Counted from the first letter of the stretch, positions 25,543-34,152 are shown. The stretch is DNA of 54,446 nucleotides from Elusimicrobiota bacterium (GCA_003151975.1 PLZD01000046.1:1-54446); one strand, 5' to 3'. The notes: generated by a model not told the origin, from the letters alone. Numbers and translations: made by a program.

Positions 25543-27837
25543 TTATTCGGGCCGCGAGCGCCGCCGCGTCGGACGCTTGGTCGGCTTGGGCCCGGAATCG
25601 TCGCCCGACCCGTCGTCGGCCGGAGGCGTGACCGCGGTTCCCGTCGGGAACAGCTTCGTGATCAAATCGCCCAGCGCCTTGCCGTAGCCCGCGAACGCCG
25701 TTCGCAGGTCGTCGGCCGTGATCTGATACTGCTCGTCGGGCTGCACGCCCAAGTTCTCGATGGGCTTTCCGATCGGGCGCATCGCGATGGTCCAGGTATA
25801 AGCCAGGTGCTCAATGCCGAACTGGTTCGGGAACTCGACGGATTTTACCGCGCCGCCGGCGCCCGAGGTGCGCACGCCGAAGAGCGTGGCGCGCTTGTTG
25901 TCCTGCATCACCGCCGCGAAGAAGTCCGCCGCCGAGAAGTCGAGCTCGTTGATCAGCACGATGATCGGCTTGGTGTACTGCACCGTCGGATTCGGTTTGA
26001 TCTGCTCGACTCCGAAGATATAAGTCGGGTTCGTGAGGCGCCGCCCCGCCTTGAGCTCGGAGAGGATGAACTTCGCGTAGTTCACCAGAGGCTGGACCAT
26101 CGCGGCGGGGCCCGAAGCAAATCCCGCCATCATCTCGTGCAGGACGTCTTCCATCTCCTGCATGATGCCCGGGTCCGAGGCCTGCTGAAGAATCTGCGCG
26201 GCGAGCATCGCGTCGCTCTCATCGATCATGAGGCGGTGCTTGGCGACGGACATCGGCTTATCGGTCAGCATGGAGGCGAGGTCGTTCATGAAGAACATGT
26301 CGCCGCCGGGGTTGTTGACCTGGTCGATGACCAGCCCGTCGGTCTCCGCCTGCAGTTTCTCGACGAGCTTTTCGAGAAGGGCTGAGGCCTGGTCGGTGTT
26401 GCCGCCGCCCATGTAGTCGGGAATGCGGAGATAGCCGATCTTGCGGCCCGAGGCGTCCTCGTAGATCTTCACGACGAACGGGATTTGCGCCGCGATCTGC
26501 GGCGGGAGCTCCCAGACGACCTTGCCGAGATCGGGCACATAGGTCTTCTTGCCGCCAATCATGAAGCCGTTGTCCGGGTTGGCCGCGGCCATCTCGGAGA
26601 ACGGACCGGCGAACGGATGCGCCATCGAGGGCACGAACTTCTGAAGCAGATTGCGCACCGCTTCGCGCGCGCCCTTCTTGGCAGGAGCGGGCGGAGGCGT
26701 CTTGAGCGGGTCGTCGTTCTCGGGGCCGAGCACGGGGCCGCGCGTGGGCACGTCGGTCGGGATCATCTCGGGCTGGTAGTTCCAGTCGAGCTTCGCGGCG
26801 TGCAGCGCTCCGTCGGCCGTGCGAACTGTCAATTCTACGGGGCCTTGCGGGACGTCCATCCCGCTGCGCCGGGCGCGGTTGGTCAGGTGCATCTCGTTCA
26901 ATCGCGCGTCCGTCTCCGGCGTGTTGGGGATTTTGGTGAAAGCGTCAACGACCTGGCTGATGTCATGGCCGCCGAACTTGACGACTTCGTCTCCGGGCTC
27001 GTACGGGAACTGGGATTTGGGCAGCGCGCCGCGGTCGATGTAGGCGATGAAGTGCTTGCCATTGGCGCTGAGGATCATGAGGGGGAGGCTCGCCTTCTCC
27101 GTGGAGTAGAAGCCGATGCTGGCGTGGTAGTCTTGGGAAGCCGCGACGAAATCGGCGAGTATGCCCTGAAATTCATGCTGGGACATGCCGGGCTTGGCGA
27201 GGATCTTCGCGCGGGCCTTCTGGTATTCGGCCACGAAGTCGACGCCGCGATGGCTCTGCTTCCACTCGATCGGGGCGTAGTGCTCGGTGTAGACGCGCAC
27301 GACCTGCTTGAGCGTCGCGAGCTTCTCGTTCTGGTCCGGCGTCTGACCGGAAGCGTCGACGGAGCTGGAGCCCGCGTTCGAGGAGCCGCCGCCGATGCTC
27401 TGCTGAATCTTATCGCCGAGGTCGGAAGCGTCGCCGTCTGCCGCGTTGCCGACCGGTCCCGCGGCCTCCAGCTCGTTGGAGACCTGCTTCGAAATCTGAC
27501 CGAGGCTTGCCGCGGGAGTCTGCGGAGCCTGGAAAGGAGCCGAGAAAGCCTGGGCCGTCTCGATGTTCGCCTCAGGCAGCGCCGGGATCGCCGTCATCGC
27601 GGGACCGAGTTGCGGGAGTTCGAGAGTCGTGGGAGATTTTATCGCGGCATCGAGGCCGTGGATGGCGTTGAGATCGAGGGTCGGAGCAGTGAAGGGCCGG
27701 ACGCCGAGAATGGGCCTCATCGACATGTCCCTGGCCCCGGCTTCGACATCGATGGCGGCGGCGGGCAGCGACGGCACGAGGATGGACAAAGAAAGGAAGA
27801 GCGAGGTGAATTTTCTCCGGCCGTTGGCGGTTGTCAT
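25543..27837 (-). CDS. Exported S41 (C-terminal processing type) serine peptidase
   Basis: 764 residues. The signal peptide is SLFLSLSILVPSLPAAAIDV. A low-complexity region of about 130 residues rich in A, P, T and Q follows, then a region like the S41 helical cap with a PDZ-like piece (YEPGDEVVKFGGHDISQV). The catalytic core has DGLVIDQVNNPGGDMFFMND and the nucleophile in ELDFSAADFFAAVMQDNKRA (Ser about 634), followed by FGVRTSGAGG. Tail-specific peptidases cut exported proteins near their C-termini. The N-terminal low-complexity stretch is unusual for the family. It ends three bases from the convergent AsmA-like gene. Confidence 0.87.
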   Translation of the reverse strand: MTTANGRRKFTSLFLSLSILVPSLPAAAIDVEAGARDMSMRPILGVRPFTAPTLDLNAIHGLDAAIKSPTTLELPQLGPAMTAIPALPEANIETAQAFSAPFQAPQTPAASLGQISKQVSNELEAAGPVGNAADGDASDLGDKIQQSIGGGSSNAGSSSVDASGQTPDQNEKLATLKQVVRVYTEHYAPIEWKQSHRGVDFVAEYQKARAKILAKPGMSQHEFQGILADFVAASQDYHASIGFYSTEKASLPLMILSANGKHFIAYIDRGALPKSQFPYEPGDEVVKFGGHDISQVVDAFTKIPNTPETDARLNEMHLTNRARRSGMDVPQGPVELTVRTADGALHAAKLDWNYQPEMIPTDVPTRGPVLGPENDDPLKTPPPAPAKKGAREAVRNLLQKFVPSMAHPFAGPFSEMAAANPDNGFMIGGKKTYVPDLGKVVWELPPQIAAQIPFVVKIYEDASGRKIGYLRIPDYMGGGNTDQASALLEKLVEKLQAETDGLVIDQVNNPGGDMFFMNDLASMLTDKPMSVAKHRLMIDESDAMLAAQILQQASDPGIMQEMEDVLHEMMAGFASGPAAMVQPLVNYAKFILSELKAGRRLTNPTYIFGVEQIKPNPTVQYTKPIIVLINELDFSAADFFAAVMQDNKRATLFGVRTSGAGGAVKSVEFPNQFGIEHLAYTWTIAMRPIGKPIENLGVQPDEQYQITADDLRTAFAGYGKALGDLITKLFPTGTAVTPPADDGSGDDSGPKPTKRPTRRRSRPE

Positions 27838-27844
27838 AGGTGAT

Positions 27845-27850
27845 AGTCTA
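27845..27850 (-). promoter_or_regulatory. -10-like box TAGACT seven bases before the S41 peptidase ATG
   Basis: Minus-strand TAGACT at 27850-27845 with the ATG at 27837. The hexamer at the -35 distance (TAAGAG) is poor, so this box is reported on its spacing alone, which matches other leaderless candidates in the window. Confidence 0.35.
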
Positions 27851-27942
27851 CTCCGTAAAGCGCCTTCCTCTTATAGGGCTTTTGGGCATCGGAAAGCGGT
27901 CTTGGGGCCTACGCCGTCCGTCACCAATAGTCCCGGTTGGGC

Positions 27943-27971
27943 TTGAACTTCGACGGAAGCGGGGTTATACT
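27943..27971 (+). promoter_or_regulatory. Promoter TTGAAC-N17-TATACT for the J-domain gene
   Basis: -35 TTGAAC at 27943-27948, 17-base spacer, -10 TATACT at 27966-27971; the ATG follows at 28004, leaving a leader of about 26 bases. Confidence 0.65.
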
Positions 27972-28003
27972 TCGGGGAACAGCCCGAACCGGTCCAGAGT
28001 TCC

Positions 28004-28552
28004 ATGACTCGCGGCCAAGCCCTGCAGACGCTCGGACTAGACGCGCAAGCCGATCACGAAACGATCCGGCGCAGGTATCGACGGCTCTGCCTGAAGCTCC
28101 ATCCCGACCTATTTCAAGACCCGCGCGAGAAAGCCGAGGCCAACGGCGCGTTCCTGAGAGTCAGGGACGCCTACGAGTTTTTCAAAACGAACCGCAGCCT
28201 GTTCCGCGGCGCGGCCGAGGGCCGGCGCCGGGCGGTCGTCGAGGAGCACGACGAATGGCATCGCGAGATGGAGGGCTTGCTCAAGAGGCGGCGCAGGGAG
28301 CAGGCCGCGCGCGGCGGCCAGTCTTGGGCGCAATCCGCGAGCGATTGGTGGGAGAGGCTCGGCGAGGCTCAGATTCGCACGCTGACGACCATCCTGCTTT
28401 GCGCGATCATCCTGGTTCCGCCGCTGATGGTTCTGGGAGCCGCGTATCTGCGGGTCTTCGTCCGAAGCCTGTCGATCGGCGACGCGGTCTTCGGCGTCGC
28501 GTTTATCGCCTTGTGCCGGAGCTTGGCGCGCGACATCCGCGCCAAGCGCTGA
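28004..28552 (+). CDS. Membrane-anchored J-domain (DnaJ-like) co-chaperone
   Basis: 182 residues. The J domain occupies residues 1-70 with the HPD motif at 33-35 (LCLKLHPDLFQDPREKAEAN), which stimulates Hsp70 ATPase. A basic, arginine-rich helix (about 75-110) follows, then two hydrophobic helices near residues 128-148 and 155-170. No zinc-finger or substrate-binding DnaJ domains are present, so it resembles DjlA/DjlC-like membrane co-chaperones with the domain order reversed (J first). It may recruit DnaK to the inner membrane; the client is unknown. Confidence 0.88.
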   Translation: MTRGQALQTLGLDAQADHETIRRRYRRLCLKLHPDLFQDPREKAEANGAFLRVRDAYEFFKTNRSLFRGAAEGRRRAVVEEHDEWHREMEGLLKRRRREQAARGGQSWAQSASDWWERLGEAQIRTLTTILLCAIILVPPLMVLGAAYLRVFVRSLSIGDAVFGVAFIALCRSLARDIRAKR

Positions 28553-28571
28553 AGCGCCGGCCCGCCCGCCG

Positions 28572-28886
28572 TCAGGCGACTTGCTTGGCGATCTGCGTCC
28601 AGGCCTTCTTGACCTCGTTGGTGACGCGCTTGAGCTCGGAGGAGCTGACCTTGCTCAGCTTGAGGTACTTGACGGCGACCTCGTCGACGAGATTCTCATA
28701 GGCTTCCTGATTGATTTCCTTGAGGTCCTTCATCTTCTCGAGGACTTCTTCCTTCATGTTCTCGGCCCAGTCCGCGATTTTCGCGCGGTTCTTGGCGCCG
28801 CGCTTGCCGGCGAAAAAGTAGGCGCCCGCCGCGGCGATGGCCGCCAGCCCGATTCCAGCGCCGATGATCTTGGTTCCCTTTTTCAT
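28572..28886 (-). CDS. Small YtxH-like membrane-anchored coiled-coil protein
   Basis: 104 residues: a lysine start, a helix rich in alanine and glycine (IIGAGIGLAAIAAAGAYFFA), then FAGKRGAKNRAKIADW and a long amphipathic, lysine/glutamate-rich helix. This layout is that of YtxH-type proteins, which are often stress-related, but no enzymatic motif exists. GGGAGAA lies six bases before the ATG. It has its own strong promoter just after the asmA stop. Confidence 0.8.
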   Translation of the reverse strand: MKKGTKIIGAGIGLAAIAAAGAYFFAGKRGAKNRAKIADWAENMKEEVLEKMKDLKEINQEAYENLVDEVAVKYLKLSKVSSSELKRVTNEVKKAWTQIAKQVA

Positions 28887-28924
28887 GGTCGTTCTCCCTG
28901 TAAAAAATATTTAATCAACGCCCT

Positions 28925-28953
28925 ATTATGTACCCGCATCTGCGACTTGTCAA
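28925..28953 (-). promoter_or_regulatory. Promoter TTGACA-N17-CATAAT for the YtxH-like gene
   Basis: Minus strand: -35 TTGACA (28953-28948), 17-base spacer, -10 CATAAT (28930-28925). It begins 11 bases after the stop of the upstream AsmA-family gene, so the YtxH-like gene can be expressed independently of the lipoprotein operon. Confidence 0.75.
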
Positions 28954-28963
28954 TGGCAAACGG

Positions 28964-30460
28964 CTACTTCTTAAAGATGTTGAAGCCTTTCAGGATGCTG
29001 GTGGCCTGCTTGATGACGTCCTTGCCCGGATTGAGCAGCGCGGAAAGCCGCGGTTTTATCGAGGGCTTGTCGAAGGTCCCGGTCACGTCGACGACGACCG
29101 GCCCGATCGAGGCGATCAGATTAAGACGCTGGGCTCCGAGGTCGGCGGTGCCGCTCGTCCTGACCTCGGCCACCGCGCTGTCCATGTGAAAATCCTTGAT
29201 CGTCATGACGCCGCGGTCGAAGGAGTAATCGCCGACGACTTCCGTGAACAGGAGGTTGTTCAAGCCGGGGAGGATGGGCCCGAGGACTTTGCCTATGCTC
29301 TGAACGATCGTGACGGGAAACATGAGCGCCTTGACGATGCCGTTGCGCTGCGGCTGGGACCCGGAGCTCGCGATCGTGCCGCCCGCGATGTGCAGATGGG
29401 CGGTGCCCGCGACCCGGCGCATGTCGGGAGTGATGCCGGAGAGGTCCCAGGTCAAGGTCGTCTCGTTGACCTTGGCGTTCCCGTAGGTCATCTTGCCGAG
29501 GACGGCTTTGCCCTTGGTCTTGAGCGGCGGCGCGTTCGATGCGGCGACGGGCGCGGGCGCCGGGGCGGCCTTGGTTCCCTTCCCCGCAGCTTCAGAGGGG
29601 GTCCCTGAGCCCATCGTGGCCTGCTTGACGGCCAGCAGGCGGTCTAGGTCCAGCTCGCTCAAGCTTGCGTCGAGCTGAACGTCGGGCGCGCTGAGGTAGT
29701 CGCGCGCCGTCATGGCGAGTTTTAAATCACCCTGATCGAAACGGCCGTGAAAGCCGCTCACCTCCACTTTCTTGGGATCGAGCGCGAGCTCGCCGGAGAC
29801 GTCGAGCTTGAGGCCCGAGACTTCGGCCGCGAGCTTGGAGAGCGTCGCCGAGACCTTGCCGGTGGATTGGTCCAGCGCCAAGTCCTTGGCGACCGCGTCG
29901 ATGCCGGAGAGCTTGACGTTCATGCCGGTTCCCGCGTCCGAGTATTCGATCAGGCCATCGGAGAGGGAGGCTTTGCCGACCTTGAGTTCGAAGGCGATCG
30001 GCGGCGCCGCGCCCGCCGGCTCCGCTTTTTTTTGGACCTTCTTGCTCTGGGGCGGCGCGGCCGCGAGGTCGTCGAAGTTGAATTTGCCTTTCTTATCCTT
30101 CTTGACGACGATGATCGGGCCCTCGACGGAGATCTCGTCAATAACGACTTTTTTGTGCAGCAGGGGCATGAGCTCGACTCTGAGCGTGAACCCCTCGACG
30201 CCCAGGAATTTGCCGGCCGCAAAATCGGGTTTCTCGGAGACTTCGAGCCCTTCTAGCGTGAGGCCGCGCAGGCCGACCGAGACGCCTCGCAGGCGCACCT
30301 CGCGGTGCAGGGACTCGGACGCCTTCTCCACGACGAGCTTCTGGATCTTCTCCGGGGGCAGGAGGATCTTGATCGCAACGCCCGCGGCGACGACGAAGGC
30401 AAGTCCGGCGCCGGCGCCCCACAAGAGGAGTTTCACGAAGCTGAAGCCGGTCTTGGCCAT
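28964..30460 (-). CDS. AsmA-family envelope protein (short paralogue)
   Basis: 498 residues with an N-terminal helix (about 9-32), then LLPPEKIQKLVVEKASESLH and LRGLTLEGLEVSEKPDFAAG, closely parallel to the 1181-residue protein at 21994. Its middle lacks the 79-residue repeats. The C-terminal part carries the shared LSGITPDMRRVAGTAHLHIA and a hydrophobic end helix region (GNINFK-like ending GFNIFKK). A low-complexity alanine/proline stretch lies near residues 285-310. It is the last gene of the LPP20-LpoB lipoprotein operon, 10 bases after the preceding gene. A role in lipid transfer to the outer membrane is inferred from the family. Confidence 0.87.
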   Translation of the reverse strand: MAKTGFSFVKLLLWGAGAGLAFVVAAGVAIKILLPPEKIQKLVVEKASESLHREVRLRGVSVGLRGLTLEGLEVSEKPDFAAGKFLGVEGFTLRVELMPLLHKKVVIDEISVEGPIIVVKKDKKGKFNFDDLAAAPPQSKKVQKKAEPAGAAPPIAFELKVGKASLSDGLIEYSDAGTGMNVKLSGIDAVAKDLALDQSTGKVSATLSKLAAEVSGLKLDVSGELALDPKKVEVSGFHGRFDQGDLKLAMTARDYLSAPDVQLDASLSELDLDRLLAVKQATMGSGTPSEAAGKGTKAAPAPAPVAASNAPPLKTKGKAVLGKMTYGNAKVNETTLTWDLSGITPDMRRVAGTAHLHIAGGTIASSGSQPQRNGIVKALMFPVTIVQSIGKVLGPILPGLNNLLFTEVVGDYSFDRGVMTIKDFHMDSAVAEVRTSGTADLGAQRLNLIASIGPVVVDVTGTFDKPSIKPRLSALLNPGKDVIKQATSILKGFNIFKK

Positions 30461-30470
30461 CGGAACTGCC

Positions 30471-31481
30471 TTACTGGTTCTCGAAGTAGGTCGTCACGGC
30501 CTCGTTGATCTGGCTCGAGACTTTCTTGGCCAGCGCCACGCGCGTGCGCCGCACGGCTTCGCTGTAGTCGGCCGATGACTCGCGGTCCGTCGCGTCGAAC
30601 TGGCTGAAGACTTTTTCGGTCTTGCCGTCCTTGAGCGTGACGGTCAGCGTCGTGCGCGCCCAGCGCCACTTGGAGCCGTCACCCTGCTGTTCGTTGGTCG
30701 CGACCTCGCCCTCGACGATGATGTCTCCTCCGCCAGAAGACTTAGCCTGGAGGCCGAAGTCGTTGAGGCCCTTCACGATGCCGGTCTTGATCTGCGTGGC
30801 GCTGTCGCCCGTGAGGCCGACGACGACGTCGAGCTCGGAGACGGCTTTGGCTGCCGCGGGCTTGACGGACGCCGCGTCGACGGGGCTCTCCGGGGCCTTG
30901 CCGGCCGGGTCGAGAACGCGGAGCTCGGCCACGAGGTCCTCGCGCGCCTTGAGCACGGTCAGAAGGCGCAGAGACGCCTTGACGCGGGGGAACTTGTCGG
31001 CCGCTTTCTCCATCTGATCCTTCAGCGCGACAGAGTCCTTGTCGAATTGGGCGAGCTTGTCGTTGACGGCGAGGATCGCCTTTTGGCGGTCGAGCACGGC
31101 CAGCGCGTAGTATTCCCTGGTCGCGGAATCCTGCCAGTTCTCGGCGATCTCGACGCCCTCGAGAGCTTTCTTCGAGAGGGTCTGCACCGTATCCGAGATC
31201 GTCTGCTGGAAATCGTTGGTCTGCCCTTTGGCGCCCGCGGTGTTGCTTTCGGTCTCGGTGAGGCTCGTCCTGACTTTGACCTGGGTCGAGAAGATTTTGG
31301 AGATCTCGCCCCGGGACCGGTCCTCGGCGTCCTGGCGGCTGTCGCCTTGACCGACCCCGACGAGGTATTTCTCGCGAGGGTATTCCATGCTCGAACCGTC
31401 GATCCAATCGGGTTTGGGCTCGCCGGCGCGGCAAGTGATCGCGGCCAGCAGGGCAGTCAAGATAAAGAGTGCGCGTTTCAT
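30471..31481 (-). CDS. LPP20-family exported protein
   Basis: 336 residues; GGAGG lies seven bases before the ATG. A signal peptide (MKRALFILTALLAAITCRA) precedes the LPP20-type domain, recognised by PDWIDGS, YLVGVGQGDSRQDAEDRSRG and the following EISKIFSTQV helix. A second alpha/beta domain starts near residue 205 (SELDVVVGLTGDSATQIKTG), resembling the C-terminal part of similar proteins. Function unknown. The family recurs with LpoB and COG3014 genes, as here, so it probably acts in the same envelope assembly. The gene follows COG3014 by 21 bases. Confidence 0.8.
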   Translation of the reverse strand: MKRALFILTALLAAITCRAGEPKPDWIDGSSMEYPREKYLVGVGQGDSRQDAEDRSRGEISKIFSTQVKVRTSLTETESNTAGAKGQTNDFQQTISDTVQTLSKKALEGVEIAENWQDSATREYYALAVLDRQKAILAVNDKLAQFDKDSVALKDQMEKAADKFPRVKASLRLLTVLKAREDLVAELRVLDPAGKAPESPVDAASVKPAAAKAVSELDVVVGLTGDSATQIKTGIVKGLNDFGLQAKSSGGGDIIVEGEVATNEQQGDGSKWRWARTTLTVTLKDGKTEKVFSQFDATDRESSADYSEAVRRTRVALAKKVSSQINEAVTTYFENQ

Positions 31482-31502
31482 GTGAACCTCCGAACGACCT
31501 TC

Positions 31503-32864
31503 CTACAACGCCGTTCTATAGCTGAGATAAGTCCGTTTCGACTTCGATATTTCAACGTCTTTAAAAAGATGCGTCGCCAGAACACGCCCCGCGCCGTCTT
31601 TGAAATTAACGGTGACATCGTGCTTCCCCGCAGGCAGCTTGAGGCGCGCCATGCGGATCTGCGAGGGCAACGTGGACCATGAGCGGGTGTCGGCGATCTC
31701 GGTCGCCGCGGCCGTTCCGTGAGCCGCCAAGCGCGCGGCCGCGGTCTCGGCGATGCAGTTCCAGGAATTAGCGCCGTACCTGCGCGCGCATTGATCCTTG
31801 GCCGCCTTGACGATCGCCTCGGCAAGGACGAACTTGATCGTGGCGCGGGCGATCGCGCGCACGCGAATCATTGCGTTGCGGTCGCGCAGGGTCTTCATCG
31901 CGATCGCCGAGACGTCTTCCATGAGCAGGGTATTGGAGACGCTCGTGCCGTCGACGTTGACCTCCGAGGCCACGATCGCATAAGGGTCCTGGCGGTATTC
32001 CGGATAGGCCACCGTGATGGCGTTGCCCAGCACGCCGGCTCGCAGGCCGTTCTCGAACTGCTGCTTCTGCGGATCGTCGGACTGGCGGACTAAAGCGACG
32101 CCTTCTCCCCAAGCGACTTGAAAGGTCTTTGAAATCTTGATCGGCGCGATTCCGTTGTAGTGCAGGAAGACCAGCTCTCCCGTCGAGCCGTCATCGGCCG
32201 CCAATGCGAAGTTGGGCGCCGGCGTGTTGTAGTCCTTGGCGTACCATGAGTAGGCCGCATTGGCCGCGTCCATGGAGATGCGCGCGTCGTCGGGCTGGCC
32301 CTCGTCGGTGTAGAGCAGCGCGTCGAGATAGCGCGCGAAGGCGTCGTCCTTGTAGGCGTTCTTGGTTCCGAGCTTGTCGTTGAGCTGTTGAAGGAAAAGT
32401 TCGACCTTGCGCGACTCGACGAGCGCCTCGTCCGGCTGGCCGAGAAAAATGTAGTTGAGCGCGCGGAAGACGTTGGCCAAGACGCGCTCGTAGGGCTCTC
32501 CGGCGTAGTCGACCGTGTTGTCGTTGAGCAGGAGCATGCCCGCGGATTTCGTGACGCTCTTGGTGAAGAGCTCGTCCATTCTCTGCTCGGCGGTATCGAA
32601 GCTCTGGTCGCTCTCCTTGTATTTGCCTTCGTGGTGCTCGATGAGCCCCTTGTCGAGGTAGTACAGCACCATGTTCTTCTTGCCGTACGATCCTTCCTTG
32701 AGTCCGTCGACGAAGCTCTCGGCGCCCGCGAAATTTTGCTGGGCGAGCATGCCGTCCAGCTTTCTCTTTGCGGAGGCCGACGGGCCGGAGCCGCAGCCGC
32801 AGAAGAGCAAAAGGGCGGCGCCCGCCAGAGCGAATCTGGCGGGCGCCGCATTCCCGTAGAGCAT
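31503..32864 (-). CDS. COG3014-family lipoprotein
   Basis: 453 residues. The N-terminus has a hydrophobic signal ending LLLFCGC; the lipobox is imperfect, with cysteine 24 the probable lipidation site. A TPR-like helical region (residues 35-215) contains the diagnostic NDNTVDYAGEPYERVLANVF and FRALNYIFLGQPDEALVESR. A beta-rich C-terminal part (KLPAGKHDVTVNFKDGAGRV) ends the protein. COG3014 proteins accompany lpoB and LPP20 genes in several phyla; their role is unknown. A 15-bp perfect hairpin sits in codons 5-17. Confidence 0.85.
   Translation of the reverse strand: MLYGNAAPARFALAGAALLLFCGCGSGPSASAKRKLDGMLAQQNFAGAESFVDGLKEGSYGKKNMVLYYLDKGLIEHHEGKYKESDQSFDTAEQRMDELFTKSVTKSAGMLLLNDNTVDYAGEPYERVLANVFRALNYIFLGQPDEALVESRKVELFLQQLNDKLGTKNAYKDDAFARYLDALLYTDEGQPDDARISMDAANAAYSWYAKDYNTPAPNFALAADDGSTGELVFLHYNGIAPIKISKTFQVAWGEGVALVRQSDDPQKQQFENGLRAGVLGNAITVAYPEYRQDPYAIVASEVNVDGTSVSNTLLMEDVSAIAMKTLRDRNAMIRVRAIARATIKFVLAEAIVKAAKDQCARRYGANSWNCIAETAAARLAAHGTAAATEIADTRSWSTLPSQIRMARLKLPAGKHDVTVNFKDGAGRVLATHLFKDVEISKSKRTYLSYRTAL
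32815..32849 (-). repeat. Strong GC hairpin just inside the COG3014 gene
   Basis: Arms GCGGCGCCCGCCAG (32815-32828) and CTGGCGGGCGCCGC (32836-32849) are perfect complements, and the A/T at 32829/32835 extend the stem to 15 bp with a five-base loop. It begins 15 bases after the start codon. In the transcript it is followed by CCTTTTGCTCTTC, a weak U-rich run. Confidence 0.8.
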
Positions 32865-32872
32865 GACCTACT

Positions 32873-33469
32873 TCACCAGCCGGCTTTGGAGCGCTGCACG
32901 AACTTCTTGATCTTCTTTTCCCCGTTCCATGCGATCTGATTGGTCGTCATGTTGAGGAGCTTGAGGTTCGTCTGATACAGGACGACGGTCTTGCCGCCCT
33001 CGCTGTCCTGGATCTCGCTGATCGTGCCGCTGAGCACGAAGTCGGCTCCGGACTCCTGGCCGTTGGCCTTGCGAGTCTCGTCGGAGGCGTTGGTATCCTG
33101 ATCCAGGCGCTCGTCGCGCACGTCGCCGCGCTCGCCCTTCGACGCGACGAACTGGACCTTGCCCGAGTTGATGAGCTCGCGCTGGAGGTCCTCGACGAAG
33201 GTGTCGGTGGCGATGTGCTCGTTGCTCTTGTTGCGCACGGTGCCCACGATGACCGTCGGCTGTTTCGAGCCGAAGTTGGACAGCCAAGGCCTAGACAAGC
33301 AGTCGTGGATCATCTCCTCGGCCACCAGGCGCGAGTCGGTGTCGTTCCAGTGGCCGCTGATGTCCTTGACGTCCGTCGCGTCCATGCGCTTGACCTCGGT
33401 CCCGCCGCAGCCCGAAAGGACGGGGATGAGCACGGCAAAGCCCGCAAGGGCGATGAGTCCCTTTTTCAT
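32873..33469 (-). CDS. lpoB: Penicillin-binding protein activator LpoB
   Basis: 198 residues. MKKGLIALAGFAVLIPVLSGC is a lipoprotein signal with cysteine 21 acylated. The body follows the LpoB pattern closely: DISGHWNDTDSRLVAEEMIH, PWLSNF, TVIVGTVRNKSNEHIATDTF, LINSGKVQFVASKGER, RKANGQESGADFVLSG. In enterobacteria LpoB is an outer-membrane lipoprotein that reaches through peptidoglycan to activate PBP1B. Here the N-terminal linker is short, so the reach would be smaller. GGAG lies eight bases before the ATG. Confidence 0.92.
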   Translation of the reverse strand: MKKGLIALAGFAVLIPVLSGCGGTEVKRMDATDVKDISGHWNDTDSRLVAEEMIHDCLSRPWLSNFGSKQPTVIVGTVRNKSNEHIATDTFVEDLQRELINSGKVQFVASKGERGDVRDERLDQDTNASDETRKANGQESGADFVLSGTISEIQDSEGGKTVVLYQTNLKLLNMTTNQIAWNGEKKIKKFVQRSKAGW

Positions 33470-33490
33470 GAATTCTCCGAGGCGCCCGGC

Positions 33491-34069
33491 TTAGTGAGTC
33501 TTCGTCTCTTCGGCCTGGAGGTCGTCGAAAGCCTTGTCCGCGTTGGCCTTGACGTAATCCCGGACCTTGCTGTCGAGCTCTTTGGAATCCTCGAGGCTCG
33601 CCGCGACGGCCTTCATGTCGAGCTTGCAGAGCGCGAACATGGTGCCGTCCGTCGGATCCTTCCAATGGTCGACGATGATGGCGCCGTGCAGGGTGAACTT
33701 GGCGAAGGACTTCAGCGTCTGGCTGACCATCTGCTCTTCGCTGGACTTGCTCATGTCGCCGGCCGTGGTCGAGGCCATGTAGTCCTTTGACAGAACCGCG
33801 ACGTAGTCGTTCATGATCTTGGCGATTTCGGCGCGAGCCCGGTCGTCGGAGGCCGTGACCGAGAGGGCGCGATTGCGGATGCCCTGGGCGATGCCGACTC
33901 CGTAGAAGACTCCGGCGCCGCCGTCCTTGAAGGCGCCGCTTCCCTTATTAACCCAATCGGGTGACTGAGCCGCGACGGGTCCTTTCACAGTTCCTGGCCC
34001 GCAGGCCGCCATCGTGGCGACGATCGCGGCGATCGACAAAAGGGCGCTGATCTTGCTGAAGTTCTTCAT
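33491..34069 (-). CDS. LPP20-family lipoprotein
   Basis: 192 residues; GAGGAGG lies seven bases before the ATG. MKNFSKISALLSIAAIVATM with AAC forms a lipoprotein signal (cysteine 23). The LPP20 domain is seen as SPDWVNKGSGAFKDGGAGVF, YGVGIAQGIRNRALSVTASD and DDRARAEIAKIMNDYVAVLS, followed by ALCKLDMKAVAASLEDSK. It is the first gene of the envelope operon lpp20-lpoB-COG3014-lpp20-asmA and has a consensus promoter and an upstream CRP-type site. Confidence 0.87.
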   Translation of the reverse strand: MKNFSKISALLSIAAIVATMAACGPGTVKGPVAAQSPDWVNKGSGAFKDGGAGVFYGVGIAQGIRNRALSVTASDDRARAEIAKIMNDYVAVLSKDYMASTTAGDMSKSSEEQMVSQTLKSFAKFTLHGAIIVDHWKDPTDGTMFALCKLDMKAVAASLEDSKELDSKVRDYVKANADKAFDDLQAEETKTH

Positions 34070-34108
34070 TCGAATCCTCCTCGGCTTCTTATACGCCTTA
34101 TCAGCGAC

Positions 34109-34137
34109 AGTCTAACAGACCGGTATTACCTTGTCAA
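34109..34137 (-). promoter_or_regulatory. Promoter TTGACA-N17-TAGACT of the LPP20-LpoB operon
   Basis: Minus strand: consensus -35 TTGACA (34137-34132), 17-base spacer, -10 TAGACT (34114-34109). The leader to the ATG at 34069 is about 33 bases and holds a strong ribosome site. Confidence 0.8.
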
Positions 34138-34152
34138 GACGAACCGGGGCGA

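Noticed and set aside
26485-27843. 452-residue plus-strand reading frame opposite the S41 peptidase
   Set aside because: Shadow frame without recognisable domains; the peptidase has a signal peptide and catalytic motif.
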